From the NCBI RefSeq assembly GCF_900764565.1, contig NZ_CAAFOM010000100.1, positions 1 through 9,290 on the forward strand: a DNA stretch of 9,290 bases. Reading direction: 5' to 3'. The stretch comes from an uncultured Catenibacterium sp. (GTDB lineage Bacteria > Bacillota_I > Bacilli_A > Erysipelotrichales > Coprobacillaceae). Below are positions 1 to 6,040 of this stretch, in pieces (position 1 is the stretch's first letter; each line of letters starts with the position of its first letter). Position numbers and translations under genes: made by a program. The notes beneath the pieces were generated by a model. The model had not been told where the DNA came from and ran no database searches. It worked only from the letters and a program-made list of their open reading frames with translations.

Positions 1-178
1 AAAACCCTGATAAACACTACTTAAAATAACCAAAATGCGTGGCAAAACCACTTTCAGTAATCATAGCCTTAAAATCTCCTACAAAACCTTCATTTTTCTT
101 AGTATTTATCAATAGCGTGGCAAAAAGTATAGATAAGAGTGTTCTTACATTATCAAGAACACTCTTATCATACTTTAG
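1..178. other. 3' flank of csm6, no confident gene
   Basis: This stretch holds the hairpin terminator described separately and two copies of the 11-mer GCGTGGCAAAA, at 37-47 and 115-125. On the minus strand the csm6 frame stays open for 53 codons after the csm6 TAA, ending at a TAG at 17-19. I do not recognise the encoded peptide, and there is no well-placed start with a ribosome-binding site. It may be a gene remnant, chance, or the decayed edge of a CRISPR array lying beyond position 1. I call no gene here. Confidence 0.5.
132..169 (-). terminator. Probable intrinsic terminator of the csm operon
   Basis: A perfect 15-bp inverted repeat (132-146 pairs with 155-169, 8-nt loop) begins about 10 nt after the csm6 stop codon. 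Read on the minus strand it is followed, after about 5 nt, by a run of five U at 126-122. The position at the end of the operon and the stem quality support a Rho-independent terminator. The U-run is short and slightly displaced and the stem is A/T-rich, so termination may be partial. No comparable U-run follows the stem on the plus strand. Confidence 0.7.
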
Positions 179-1522
179 TTAATCAATTCTTTCAATAATC
201 AACTGATTCATTAAATCATAACTATTCCAGTATTCATTCTTAATATCTAAATCAGTATAACTAAATACTTTCTCTATCATTCTCATAATTGCATTAGAAG
301 AAAAGCCAGTTTTATTTTTTATTACATCATCTGTAACACTCACCATTTCATGTGCCGCAATATTACGTACAGTTCCTTCTACCTCACGCAAGTTATAAAT
401 TAAATCTATTCCATCTTTTTTACTAATCGGCATAAATACTTTCAATAATTCTACTAACGGATCCGAAGAAAGTTCTCCTTCTTTCAGTCCACCATTTCTT
501 TTATATTTTGTATTTAGTACATTCAAAACATCACTCTCATTTAGTTTATTGAAATCCCATACACGCACAGAATGCTTTTTCTTCTTCACTATTTTACAAT
601 AGTTATTAATATCAATACCTGTTTCATGTTTTAATACCATTTCAAACAAGTCCACAAATAAAGGTGTAATAGATCTAATAAAGTCTGCATATTCGTGTCT
701 TCTTCTCTTTACATCAATGTTTAATGCATACTCAAATAGTTTAATTCCTTTATCATCCTTAACAGGAAAACAATAAGCCTTTTCCTTCAAAGAGATTTCT
801 AATGCTTTCTTATAATCCAGTGATTCTCTATACTTAGCCATTTCAATCAAAGCATAATAACCTTTATCCATAGCACTCTTCTTAATAGTCTTTGCTACTT
901 GCAATGCTGCAGAATAATCATAAGCTTTTATATGCTTCTTAATAATTTCTTCTTTCTTAATAATAGATAATGTTGGACATTCTACATCTATACATCTATT
1001 TTCAAAACCAGTGATATTATCTTCATCTAATTCCCACAAAAAAGCATAATCAGTCACTTGATGAGAATGTTCGTTCATTTTACCTGATGGAGTTACGACC
1101 TGTATTGTACGGCAAGGAATTTCTCCTAATGTCTTCAATACAACTAACCCACTCTTCATTGCAGGTGTACCGGAAGAGATATTTAGAAGGAATTCATCAC
1201 CTTCGTCCATATCCTCCATAATACCCTTTAATATATTTCTGAAATCCTTATAGAAGTAATCATATTCTTGCACTTTAGTTAATTCATTACGTTCTATATA
1301 TTCCACATCTATATGTCTGTTTTGTAATTCAGCTAATTTCTCTATACAGTATCCATATGGATTATACTTATGATGCTTTTCAGCCATCTCCTTAGATAAA
1401 TATAAAATAACTTTATCTGGCTTATAATATCTGCATATATGCAACATAGAACCATCTCTATAGTTATTCTCAGATATTGGATCAGTACCTCCTACAGGAG
1501 AAAACAAAATCTTTTTACTCAT
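179..1522 (-). CDS. csm6: Csm6, CARF-HEPN cyclic-oligoadenylate-activated ribonuclease
   Basis: Accessory RNase of type III-A systems. Cyclic oligoadenylate made by Cas10 binds the N-terminal CARF domain and activates the C-terminal HEPN domain, which degrades RNA non-specifically in the cytoplasm. The 447-aa protein starts with a CARF-type strand and loop (ILFSPVGGTDP, residues 5-15). It carries the second CARF signature NISSGTPAMKSG (114-125) and ends in a HEPN domain with the R-x4-H motif RNIAAH, so R386 and H391 are the predicted catalytic pair. Length fits Csm6 proteins (roughly 390-450 aa). It is the last gene of the operon. Its ATG lies one base after the cas2 stop, and the only purine-rich tract (GAGGA) is about 18 nt upstream, so expression probably depends on translational coupling to cas2. 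Which messenger it senses (cA4 or cA6) cannot be read from sequence; cA6 is usual for Firmicutes Csm6. Confidence 0.95.
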   Translation of the reverse strand: MSKKILFSPVGGTDPISENNYRDGSMLHICRYYKPDKVILYLSKEMAEKHHKYNPYGYCIEKLAELQNRHIDVEYIERNELTKVQEYDYFYKDFRNILKGIMEDMDEGDEFLLNISSGTPAMKSGLVVLKTLGEIPCRTIQVVTPSGKMNEHSHQVTDYAFLWELDEDNITGFENRCIDVECPTLSIIKKEEIIKKHIKAYDYSAALQVAKTIKKSAMDKGYYALIEMAKYRESLDYKKALEISLKEKAYCFPVKDDKGIKLFEYALNIDVKRRRHEYADFIRSITPLFVDLFEMVLKHETGIDINNYCKIVKKKKHSVRVWDFNKLNESDVLNVLNTKYKRNGGLKEGELSSDPLVELLKVFMPISKKDGIDLIYNLREVEGTVRNIAAHEMVSVTDDVIKNKTGFSSNAIMRMIEKVFSYTDLDIKNEYWNSYDLMNQLIIERID

Positions 1523-1523
1523 A

Positions 1524-1844
1524 TTATATCACAATAATATCCTCAGACTCTTCACTTTCGTCTTTTCCCCAGGATATTATCTGCCCCTTTCCATTAATCT
1601 TATATATTCTTACACTGTCTTGAGTTCCTATTCTTTTAGGTATACCTTTGACTAGTTTATCAAATTTATTCTTTCTTAAATGTGCTTCAAAGGCTGATTT
1701 CTGTACTCTTACTCCATAGCCTAATAACCATTTCGCAAATCTTTGTCTCTTTCTATTATCCACAATATCATAGATAATCAATACAAACACTTTTCTAATT
1801 GATTTATTCTCATCAACATCAAAGAAATAGTCTTCTCTTTCCAT
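1524..1844 (-). CDS. cas2: Cas2, spacer-acquisition protein
   Basis: Partner of Cas1 in the adaptation complex; a Cas2 dimer bridges two Cas1 dimers during protospacer capture and integration. The ferredoxin-like core begins KVFVLIIYDIVDNRKR (residues 18-33 from the chosen start), with the conserved Asp at 26. The family block YGVRVQKSAFEA follows at 43-54. I place the start at the ATG at 1844 (106 aa), which has AGGTG 6 nt upstream (1851-1855). A GTG at 1853, overlapping the cas1 stop, would add three residues but lacks as good a site. About 17 residues precede the first core strand, including a YFFDVDENK segment I associate with a known Cas2 subgroup. The C-terminus is an acidic tail (KDESEESED). 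It lies 5 bp after cas1 and 1 bp before csm6. Confidence 0.95.
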   Translation of the reverse strand: MEREDYFFDVDENKSIRKVFVLIIYDIVDNRKRQRFAKWLLGYGVRVQKSAFEAHLRKNKFDKLVKGIPKRIGTQDSVRIYKINGKGQIISWGKDESEESEDIIVI

Positions 1845-1849
1845 AATGA

Positions 1850-2848
1850 TCACCTAATCATGATAGGAGAATACATTGATACATCTTCATGTATAATTGC
1901 ATCTACTAATGAACTCATTTGAAAAGATATCGCACTTCTAAAACTTACTGGATAATCAATATAATCTAAGTATTTCTGACATATCTGAAACTTATTTTCT
2001 AGTTTCTTGATGAATTTATTCAATGCTTGTTTAGAAATATAAATCCCTTCTCCATCATCTGAATAAAACTCATCAATATGCACTTCATGCCCATTGATCA
2101 TACTCATGACTGTAGAATCTATAAGTACTGCTCTCCATTCTTCCATCATATCACTTGCAAGTGTTGGATGTTTTTCTGCATCCCTATGAAGGAATCCAAA
2201 ATATGCATTTAAACCTTTTATCTCAATTTCTCCATAGAGTTCATTCATCAAGATAGAATAGCCTAAACTCAACATAGAATTAAATGCATCACGAGGCGGT
2301 CTTTTACTTCTTCCTTCAAAATTAAATGCATCATCAATACAGATAGATAAGCCTTTAAAATAATACTTTGCAGCACTTCCTTCATATCCCATAAGTTCTT
2401 CTATGCTCTTTACATAGTTCACTTTCCTTAAAGCACTTTTCATATGTAATTCAATATCACTTATATTATGATTTGTGCTTCTAGAATATCTTCTCAATAC
2501 CACAATCTGATTATGTATCTTAGCATAAATAATCTTCTTAGAAAGTTCTAATGCGAATGGTTGATCATATAATCCTGCCTGTTTTCTTTGAAGAGACGCT
2601 TTAATATGACCTGTTGAAGATAACCTACCAAAATAGTGACCACCCTTAGAAAAATAAGATACAGAAATACCTTTCTTTAAACATTCTTGTATACATTGTG
2701 TTGTTACTTGTGCATGACCTAATAGAGTAATACCATCAATACTCTCTATTGGAATAGTACGAACCATTTCATCTTTATACTTGACTATCATTCTATTATC
2801 CTGCTTACCTATCACACAATCACTTTTATCAATATACAATATACTCAT
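1850..2848 (-). CDS. cas1: Cas1, CRISPR integrase
   Basis: Metal-dependent integrase that inserts new spacers at the leader end of the array with Cas2. From the chosen start the protein is 332 aa, a normal Cas1 length. The metal-binding residues are visible: Glu156 in the MGYEGSAAKYYF block, His221 in GFLHRD, and Asp233/Glu236 in LASDMMEEWR. The frame is open upstream to a TTG at 2911, but the ATG at 2848 is far better. It has AAGGAGG 7 nt upstream, and the sequence from there (MSILYIDKSD) matches a Cas1 N-terminal strand, while the extra 21 residues look like translated leader. The gene follows csm5 after a 66-bp gap with a hairpin, the largest gap in the operon, and is followed by cas2. There is no reverse transcriptase fusion, so acquisition from DNA is the default expectation. 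Confidence 0.96.
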   Translation of the reverse strand: MSILYIDKSDCVIGKQDNRMIVKYKDEMVRTIPIESIDGITLLGHAQVTTQCIQECLKKGISVSYFSKGGHYFGRLSSTGHIKASLQRKQAGLYDQPFALELSKKIIYAKIHNQIVVLRRYSRSTNHNISDIELHMKSALRKVNYVKSIEELMGYEGSAAKYYFKGLSICIDDAFNFEGRSKRPPRDAFNSMLSLGYSILMNELYGEIEIKGLNAYFGFLHRDAEKHPTLASDMMEEWRAVLIDSTVMSMINGHEVHIDEFYSDDGEGIYISKQALNKFIKKLENKFQICQKYLDYIDYPVSFRSAISFQMSSLVDAIIHEDVSMYSPIMIR

Positions 2849-2855
2849 AACGCTT

Positions 2856-2862
2856 CCTCCTT
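2856..2862 (-). promoter_or_regulatory. Strong ribosome-binding site of cas1
   Basis: AAGGAGG on the minus strand, 7 nt before the ATG at 2848. It decides the cas1 start against the longer TTG frame at 2911. As a near-perfect anti-16S match it gives the adaptation module its own efficient initiation signal after the intergenic hairpin. Confidence 0.85.
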
Positions 2863-2892
2863 GTATTGTCCCTTTAAAAGAGAAGGAGAAAG

Positions 2893-2918
2893 CTGATACT
2901 TGGTTTCCCAAGTATCAG
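2893..2918 (-). terminator. Hairpin at the csm5/cas1 boundary, possible attenuator or RNA-processing stem
   Basis: Perfect 11-bp inverted repeat (CTGATACTTGG at 2893-2903, CCAAGTATCAG at 2908-2918) with a 4-nt loop. It contains the csm5 stop codon (2915-2917). Downstream on the minus strand comes a pyrimidine-rich stretch (CTTTCTCCTTCTCTTTT) rather than a clean U-run. It could be a leaky terminator lowering transcription of cas1-cas2-csm6, an RNA-stability or cleavage stem, or a remnant. The structure is certain from the sequence; its function is inferred. Confidence 0.5.
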
Positions 2919-4057
2919 TTAAGTTCCTCTATTTTGTCTAATTGACATAAACCCATTTGTAGTAACTGATCATGATAATATGTGCATTTGATTGTATGTG
3001 GAGAAATACCATAAAGGCGTAAATCATCTTCATGTTTATGAAGATTACGTCTTGTCTTCTTATCAAACGTTGTTGTGTTAACCATAATCTGCTGAACTAT
3101 ACGTACTGTTTGTTCACTGTCTTCTCCATCATATAGTGGATAAACAGCTGTTTTACTTGCATATCCACTTCCTCCACCTAGAAATACAGAGCCATCATCT
3201 ATATACTCAACTGCAGTGAATGGTTCAACAAAGTACTTATTATAATTGTCATCAAAGTAGTTAATGGACTCTATAATATCCTGTTTAGTATATGAACAGA
3301 TACTTGTATCAATAGTAACTGTAAATACAATGTCTGTACAAGGCTTTAAACACTCTCTTACTGAAGGTAAGTTTTTAGCCCCCTTCTTGACATGTACATC
3401 TACTTTTTGAGCCAAAGTAAGATCCTCTACTGATAATGGTTCACTATCACTCACAATAAATCCAGCCATTATATCATTAACTGCATCATCAGCCCTTGTA
3501 TCAGGTCTATGCAATGTTCTAAAGGTGTTTGCTTCAATATCCTGGATATTTTTAGATAAATATCTCTTCTTGTTAGTTTCTCTTTCAAAAACTTTCTCTT
3601 TGAACTGCTTTCTTTGAATCATATAATCCTTTGAATGATTGATTAATCTATCTGCAAGAAAGATTGTTCTAAACATACCTTTAAGAGAACTACCAGGAAC
3701 ATAAGGGTTTCCATAAGGATCCTTTACAAACTCCAACATAACACTTCTTCTTTTCGTTTCCTCGATGTCTCCCTTATCCAAGGTATATTTAATACATCTA
3801 TCAACAATAGAATTATTAACATTATTCTTTCTTATCCAAGCACCTAGATGTTCATGTTCATCTAGCATAAAAGCTTCAAAAGAATCCAACTTCTTAATCT
3901 TCTTTAGTTCTAGATAAAACTTTGCGATATCAATGACTGCAATCTGATTATTCTTATAGAATAAGTATTCCTTCTTAGATAATTCTTTCCCACTCCCAAT
4001 AAATACAGGGCCTAATACTTTTAAATGTATACGATAAGACTTTAAATAGTTCTTCAT
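2915..4057 (-). CDS. csm5: Csm5, RAMP (Cas7-like) subunit of the Csm complex
   Basis: Caps the Csm3 filament at the crRNA 3' end in the type III-A complex and is linked in other systems to crRNA 3' maturation. The 380-aa protein has an N-terminal RAMP strand (HLKVLGPVFIGSGKELSKKEYLF, 11-33), the insertion-rich central part, and the typical PGSSLKGMFRT segment (121-131). A glycine-rich C-terminal motif GGGSGYASKT follows at 294-303. Length is close to characterised Csm5 proteins (about 340-400 aa). The ATG overlaps the csm4 stop by 4 bp (ATGA), with GGGGGT upstream as a ribosome-binding site, so the two are probably translationally coupled. Its stop codon lies within the hairpin that precedes cas1. 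I see no damage. Confidence 0.93.
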   Translation of the reverse strand: MKNYLKSYRIHLKVLGPVFIGSGKELSKKEYLFYKNNQIAVIDIAKFYLELKKIKKLDSFEAFMLDEHEHLGAWIRKNNVNNSIVDRCIKYTLDKGDIEETKRRSVMLEFVKDPYGNPYVPGSSLKGMFRTIFLADRLINHSKDYMIQRKQFKEKVFERETNKKRYLSKNIQDIEANTFRTLHRPDTRADDAVNDIMAGFIVSDSEPLSVEDLTLAQKVDVHVKKGAKNLPSVRECLKPCTDIVFTVTIDTSICSYTKQDIIESINYFDDNYNKYFVEPFTAVEYIDDGSVFLGGGSGYASKTAVYPLYDGEDSEQTVRIVQQIMVNTTTFDKKTRRNLHKHEDDLRLYGISPHTIKCTYYHDQLLQMGLCQLDKIEELN

Positions 4058-4971
4058 ACTTCTACCCCCATAAATAAAGGTTTAGCATACTTATACACAG
4101 GATGACTACCACCAGAAGAGACATTATAGATATCTCCCTGGTAAGTCTTATTAAAGCAGGAACCTGCTTTAAATAAGTAAATATCTTTCTTTCTACGCTG
4201 TTCTTTAGAATAAGTATATGAGTCTATGAAACCACTTCTTTTTACTAGTAGATAACGTGAATCATCTAAGATATCTTCTAATTCCTTATCTGTAGGAAGA
4301 GATACAGAGAGAGTCATAACTTCACCGTTTATATTCAAACGTTGATTTAATTCTTTTGGTAATTCTACTGTATTATATCTGAAGTGTCCTAAACCAGAAT
4401 TCTTCTTGCCACCAATACCTGATAAGCTTAACATAGTGAACAATTCATCGAATAAGTGAAGTGTTTCTTTAGAATCATAACCTACAACTAGGTATAAGCC
4501 ATTGTGTTCTTTAAAGCGATAAATACCTACACGATAAGGAAGTGCTTCTTCATTTCCTCTAATTGATGCAGATGTTTTTAAAGTATGTACACCTAATTGT
4601 TTAATATCAGACCCTTTATCAATAGGGTATTGTCCTTTTAGATACTGATCTAATAAAGAAACTTGTATATATTCTAGTTTCTTAAATTTCTTACGTATTG
4701 TCATATCTTCACTTTGAATGACCTGTTCAATCTTCTTCATTGGTTTAGGAATAAAGAACTCTTGATCCATATAAGGAAATGCATCAGAGAATACTAAATG
4801 ATTCTCTTTAACACTCTTTATTAATACCTCTAACTTATCAATCTTAAGTGCTTCTATACATAAAGCAGAAAAGAGAGTATCTGCCTGAAAAGTGATTTCT
4901 GACTTTTCTAAGGAATGTTCACCAAAGTGTACCCCCTGTGTAAAAATCATTTTATAAATCTTATAGTTCAT
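4054..4971 (-). CDS. csm4: Csm4, Cas5-like RAMP subunit of the Csm complex
   Basis: Binds the 5' handle of the crRNA and docks Cas10 at the foot of the complex. From the ATG at 4971 the protein is 305 aa, as expected for Csm4. The N-terminal RAMP strand is YKIYKMIFTQGVHFGE, followed by the family segment ADTLFSALCIEA. Near residues 185-197 is the glycine-rich loop GIGGKKNSGLGHF, the recognisable Csm4 RNA-binding signature. A GTG at 4983 would add four residues but has no ribosome-binding site; the ATG at 4971 has AAAGGTGG 8 nt before it. It follows csm3 by 18 bp and overlaps csm5 by 4 bp. An imperfect palindrome lies inside the coding region at 4147-4177. Confidence 0.94.
   Translation of the reverse strand: MNYKIYKMIFTQGVHFGEHSLEKSEITFQADTLFSALCIEALKIDKLEVLIKSVKENHLVFSDAFPYMDQEFFIPKPMKKIEQVIQSEDMTIRKKFKKLEYIQVSLLDQYLKGQYPIDKGSDIKQLGVHTLKTSASIRGNEEALPYRVGIYRFKEHNGLYLVVGYDSKETLHLFDELFTMLSLSGIGGKKNSGLGHFRYNTVELPKELNQRLNINGEVMTLSVSLPTDKELEDILDDSRYLLVKRSGFIDSYTYSKEQRRKKDIYLFKAGSCFNKTYQGDIYNVSSGGSHPVYKYAKPLFMGVEV
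4147..4177. repeat. Intragenic inverted repeat in csm4
   Basis: TTAAAGCAGG (4151-4160) and CCTGCTTTAA (4163-4172) are perfect reverse complements separated by two A. After a one-base bulge the pairing extends by CTTA/TAAG, giving about 14 pairs in total. In RNA the innermost pair would open to leave a 4-nt loop. It lies near the 3' end of the csm4 coding sequence, so it may be chance, a pause or cleavage site, or a stability element. Confidence 0.5.
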
Positions 4972-4979
4972 GGTGCCTA

Positions 4980-4987
4980 CCACCTTT
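4980..4987 (-). promoter_or_regulatory. Ribosome-binding site deciding the csm4 start
   Basis: AAAGGTGG on the minus strand, 8 nt before the ATG at 4971. It lies immediately downstream of the csm3 stop codon and favours this ATG over the in-frame GTG at 4983, which it overlaps. Confidence 0.7.
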
Positions 4988-4989
4988 CA

Positions 4990-5655
4990 TTATTGAGATA
5001 CTTTACTTAAAATCTCATTGATTTTATCTTCTACACTCTTATCTAGCTGACCGATTACTGTTTCTGCATATAAATCAGTGAATTTTACTTTACCATATCC
5101 TCTAGAACCACTACCGCCTAAATAATCATACTGAAGCATCTTGAAAGCATCCGCAATGAGTTCAATATCTTCATATAAGTCATCCATATTATCTACTTCA
5201 TATAAGATATCTAAATCAAATTCTGAACCTCTTACGACTCTTTCAATCTGTCTTGGATTCGCAACTGCAGTAGCACGGTTAATGGTATTTTCAAACTTAA
5301 CTTCTGTTAAGCTGTTTAAACCTTTCTTTCTTAAGTCTTTATCATTAGAAAGAATCATATCAGAAATCTGGATTCTACTCTTTTTCACATTATCCTTTTC
5401 AGCACTACCAAATACTCTTTTGATTCTTTCACAATCCTGATCAGGTTTATTCGCAACTGATTCATTGTATGCTTTCGCAAGAAGTGTACGCATTTTACCT
5501 TTTAATGAACTTCCTGGAATCATTGGATAACCTGTAATCACATCTTTAATAACTGGAGAATCAACTGCACCAATTGCGGCGAAAGCTGATGAACCTCCAA
5601 TATGCATTCCTGTTAATACTTCAATTGTTCCTGTAATCTGAATTTTTGTATACAT
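4990..5655 (-). CDS. csm3: Csm3, Cas7-family backbone subunit and target-RNA nuclease
   Basis: Multiple Csm3 copies form the helical backbone on the crRNA, and each cuts bound target RNA at 6-nt intervals. From the ATG at 5655 the protein is 221 aa, matching known Csm3 (214-220 aa), and the aspartate of IGAVDSPVIKD falls at position 32. That matches the catalytic Asp32/33 established in Staphylococcus and Streptococcus Csm3, so slicing should be intact. Other signatures are the N-terminal strand ITGTIEVLTGMHIGG, PGSSLKGKMRT (47-57) and the C-terminal glycine loop LGGSGSRGYGKVKF (179-192). The frame extends to an ATG at 5679 inside csm2, but that ATG has no ribosome-binding site. The 5655 ATG has GGAAAGGA 11 nt upstream, a little far. 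Either way, coupling to csm2 is likely, since the csm2 stop lies 4 bp upstream. Confidence 0.95.
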   Translation of the reverse strand: MYTKIQITGTIEVLTGMHIGGSSAFAAIGAVDSPVIKDVITGYPMIPGSSLKGKMRTLLAKAYNESVANKPDQDCERIKRVFGSAEKDNVKKSRIQISDMILSNDKDLRKKGLNSLTEVKFENTINRATAVANPRQIERVVRGSEFDLDILYEVDNMDDLYEDIELIADAFKMLQYDYLGGSGSRGYGKVKFTDLYAETVIGQLDKSVEDKINEILSKVSQ

Positions 5656-5659
5656 AATC

Positions 5660-6037
5660 CTACTGATCCTTTCCACCATGATATTTATGGAATGCGACTA
5701 ATGCTTCCATATACTGATAATACTGAATATATCGTTTTCTTGTTTTAATGCTTTTTAAGAAAGGAAGAAGTTTAGCTGTTTCAATAAAACTTTTCACTTT
5801 CTCATCTCGACCTGCTTCATAATAGAATCTTACTGTGAGATAACTTACTCTATCTAATAATTCTTCAGATAAGTTTTCTTCTGGATATTCTAATACTTCA
5901 TTAAGAATATCTGCAGACATAGCCAATAAGTTTCTAATTTGTGAAACTGTCAATAATCCAATTGGTTTTCCTCTCTGATTCTTTTTTGTTTTTAATTCTA
6001 TAATTGTATTTTCTACTTTTTCTAGATCTAAACTCAT
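5660..6037 (-). CDS. csm2: Csm2, small helical subunit of the Csm complex
   Basis: Csm2 copies line the belly of the Csm complex opposite Csm3 and help hold the crRNA-target duplex; the protein is all-helical and has no catalytic role. This 125-aa product has the usual length (about 120-145 aa). It carries two family blocks: LTVSQIRNLL (29-38) and FYYEAGRD (71-78), the latter followed by a hydrophobic helix ending LLPFLKSI. The C-terminal region is rich in Tyr, Lys and His. The ATG has GGGAGGAG 6 nt upstream, an excellent site. The cas10 stop precedes it by 3 bp, and its own TAG sits just ahead of the csm3 start, as expected for subunits made in coordinated amounts. Confidence 0.92.
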   Translation of the reverse strand: MSLDLEKVENTIIELKTKKNQRGKPIGLLTVSQIRNLLAMSADILNEVLEYPEENLSEELLDRVSYLTVRFYYEAGRDEKVKSFIETAKLLPFLKSIKTRKRYIQYYQYMEALVAFHKYHGGKDQ

Positions 6038-6040
6038 AAA

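Noticed and set aside
35..115. Plus-strand mini-ORF of 26 residues starting MRGKTTF
   Set aside because: There is no ribosome-binding site, it is very short, and it sits over the repeat region; nothing supports translation.
2849..2911. Longer cas1 beginning at TTG 2911
   Set aside because: The extra 21 residues are unlike Cas1, the TTG lies within the hairpin, and the ATG at 2848 has a near-perfect ribosome-binding site.
5141..5440. Plus-strand open frame of 99 codons opposite csm3
   Set aside because: It is antisense to a well-supported csm3, has low-complexity Ser/Leu/Ile-rich content typical of an antisense shadow, and no ribosome-binding site.
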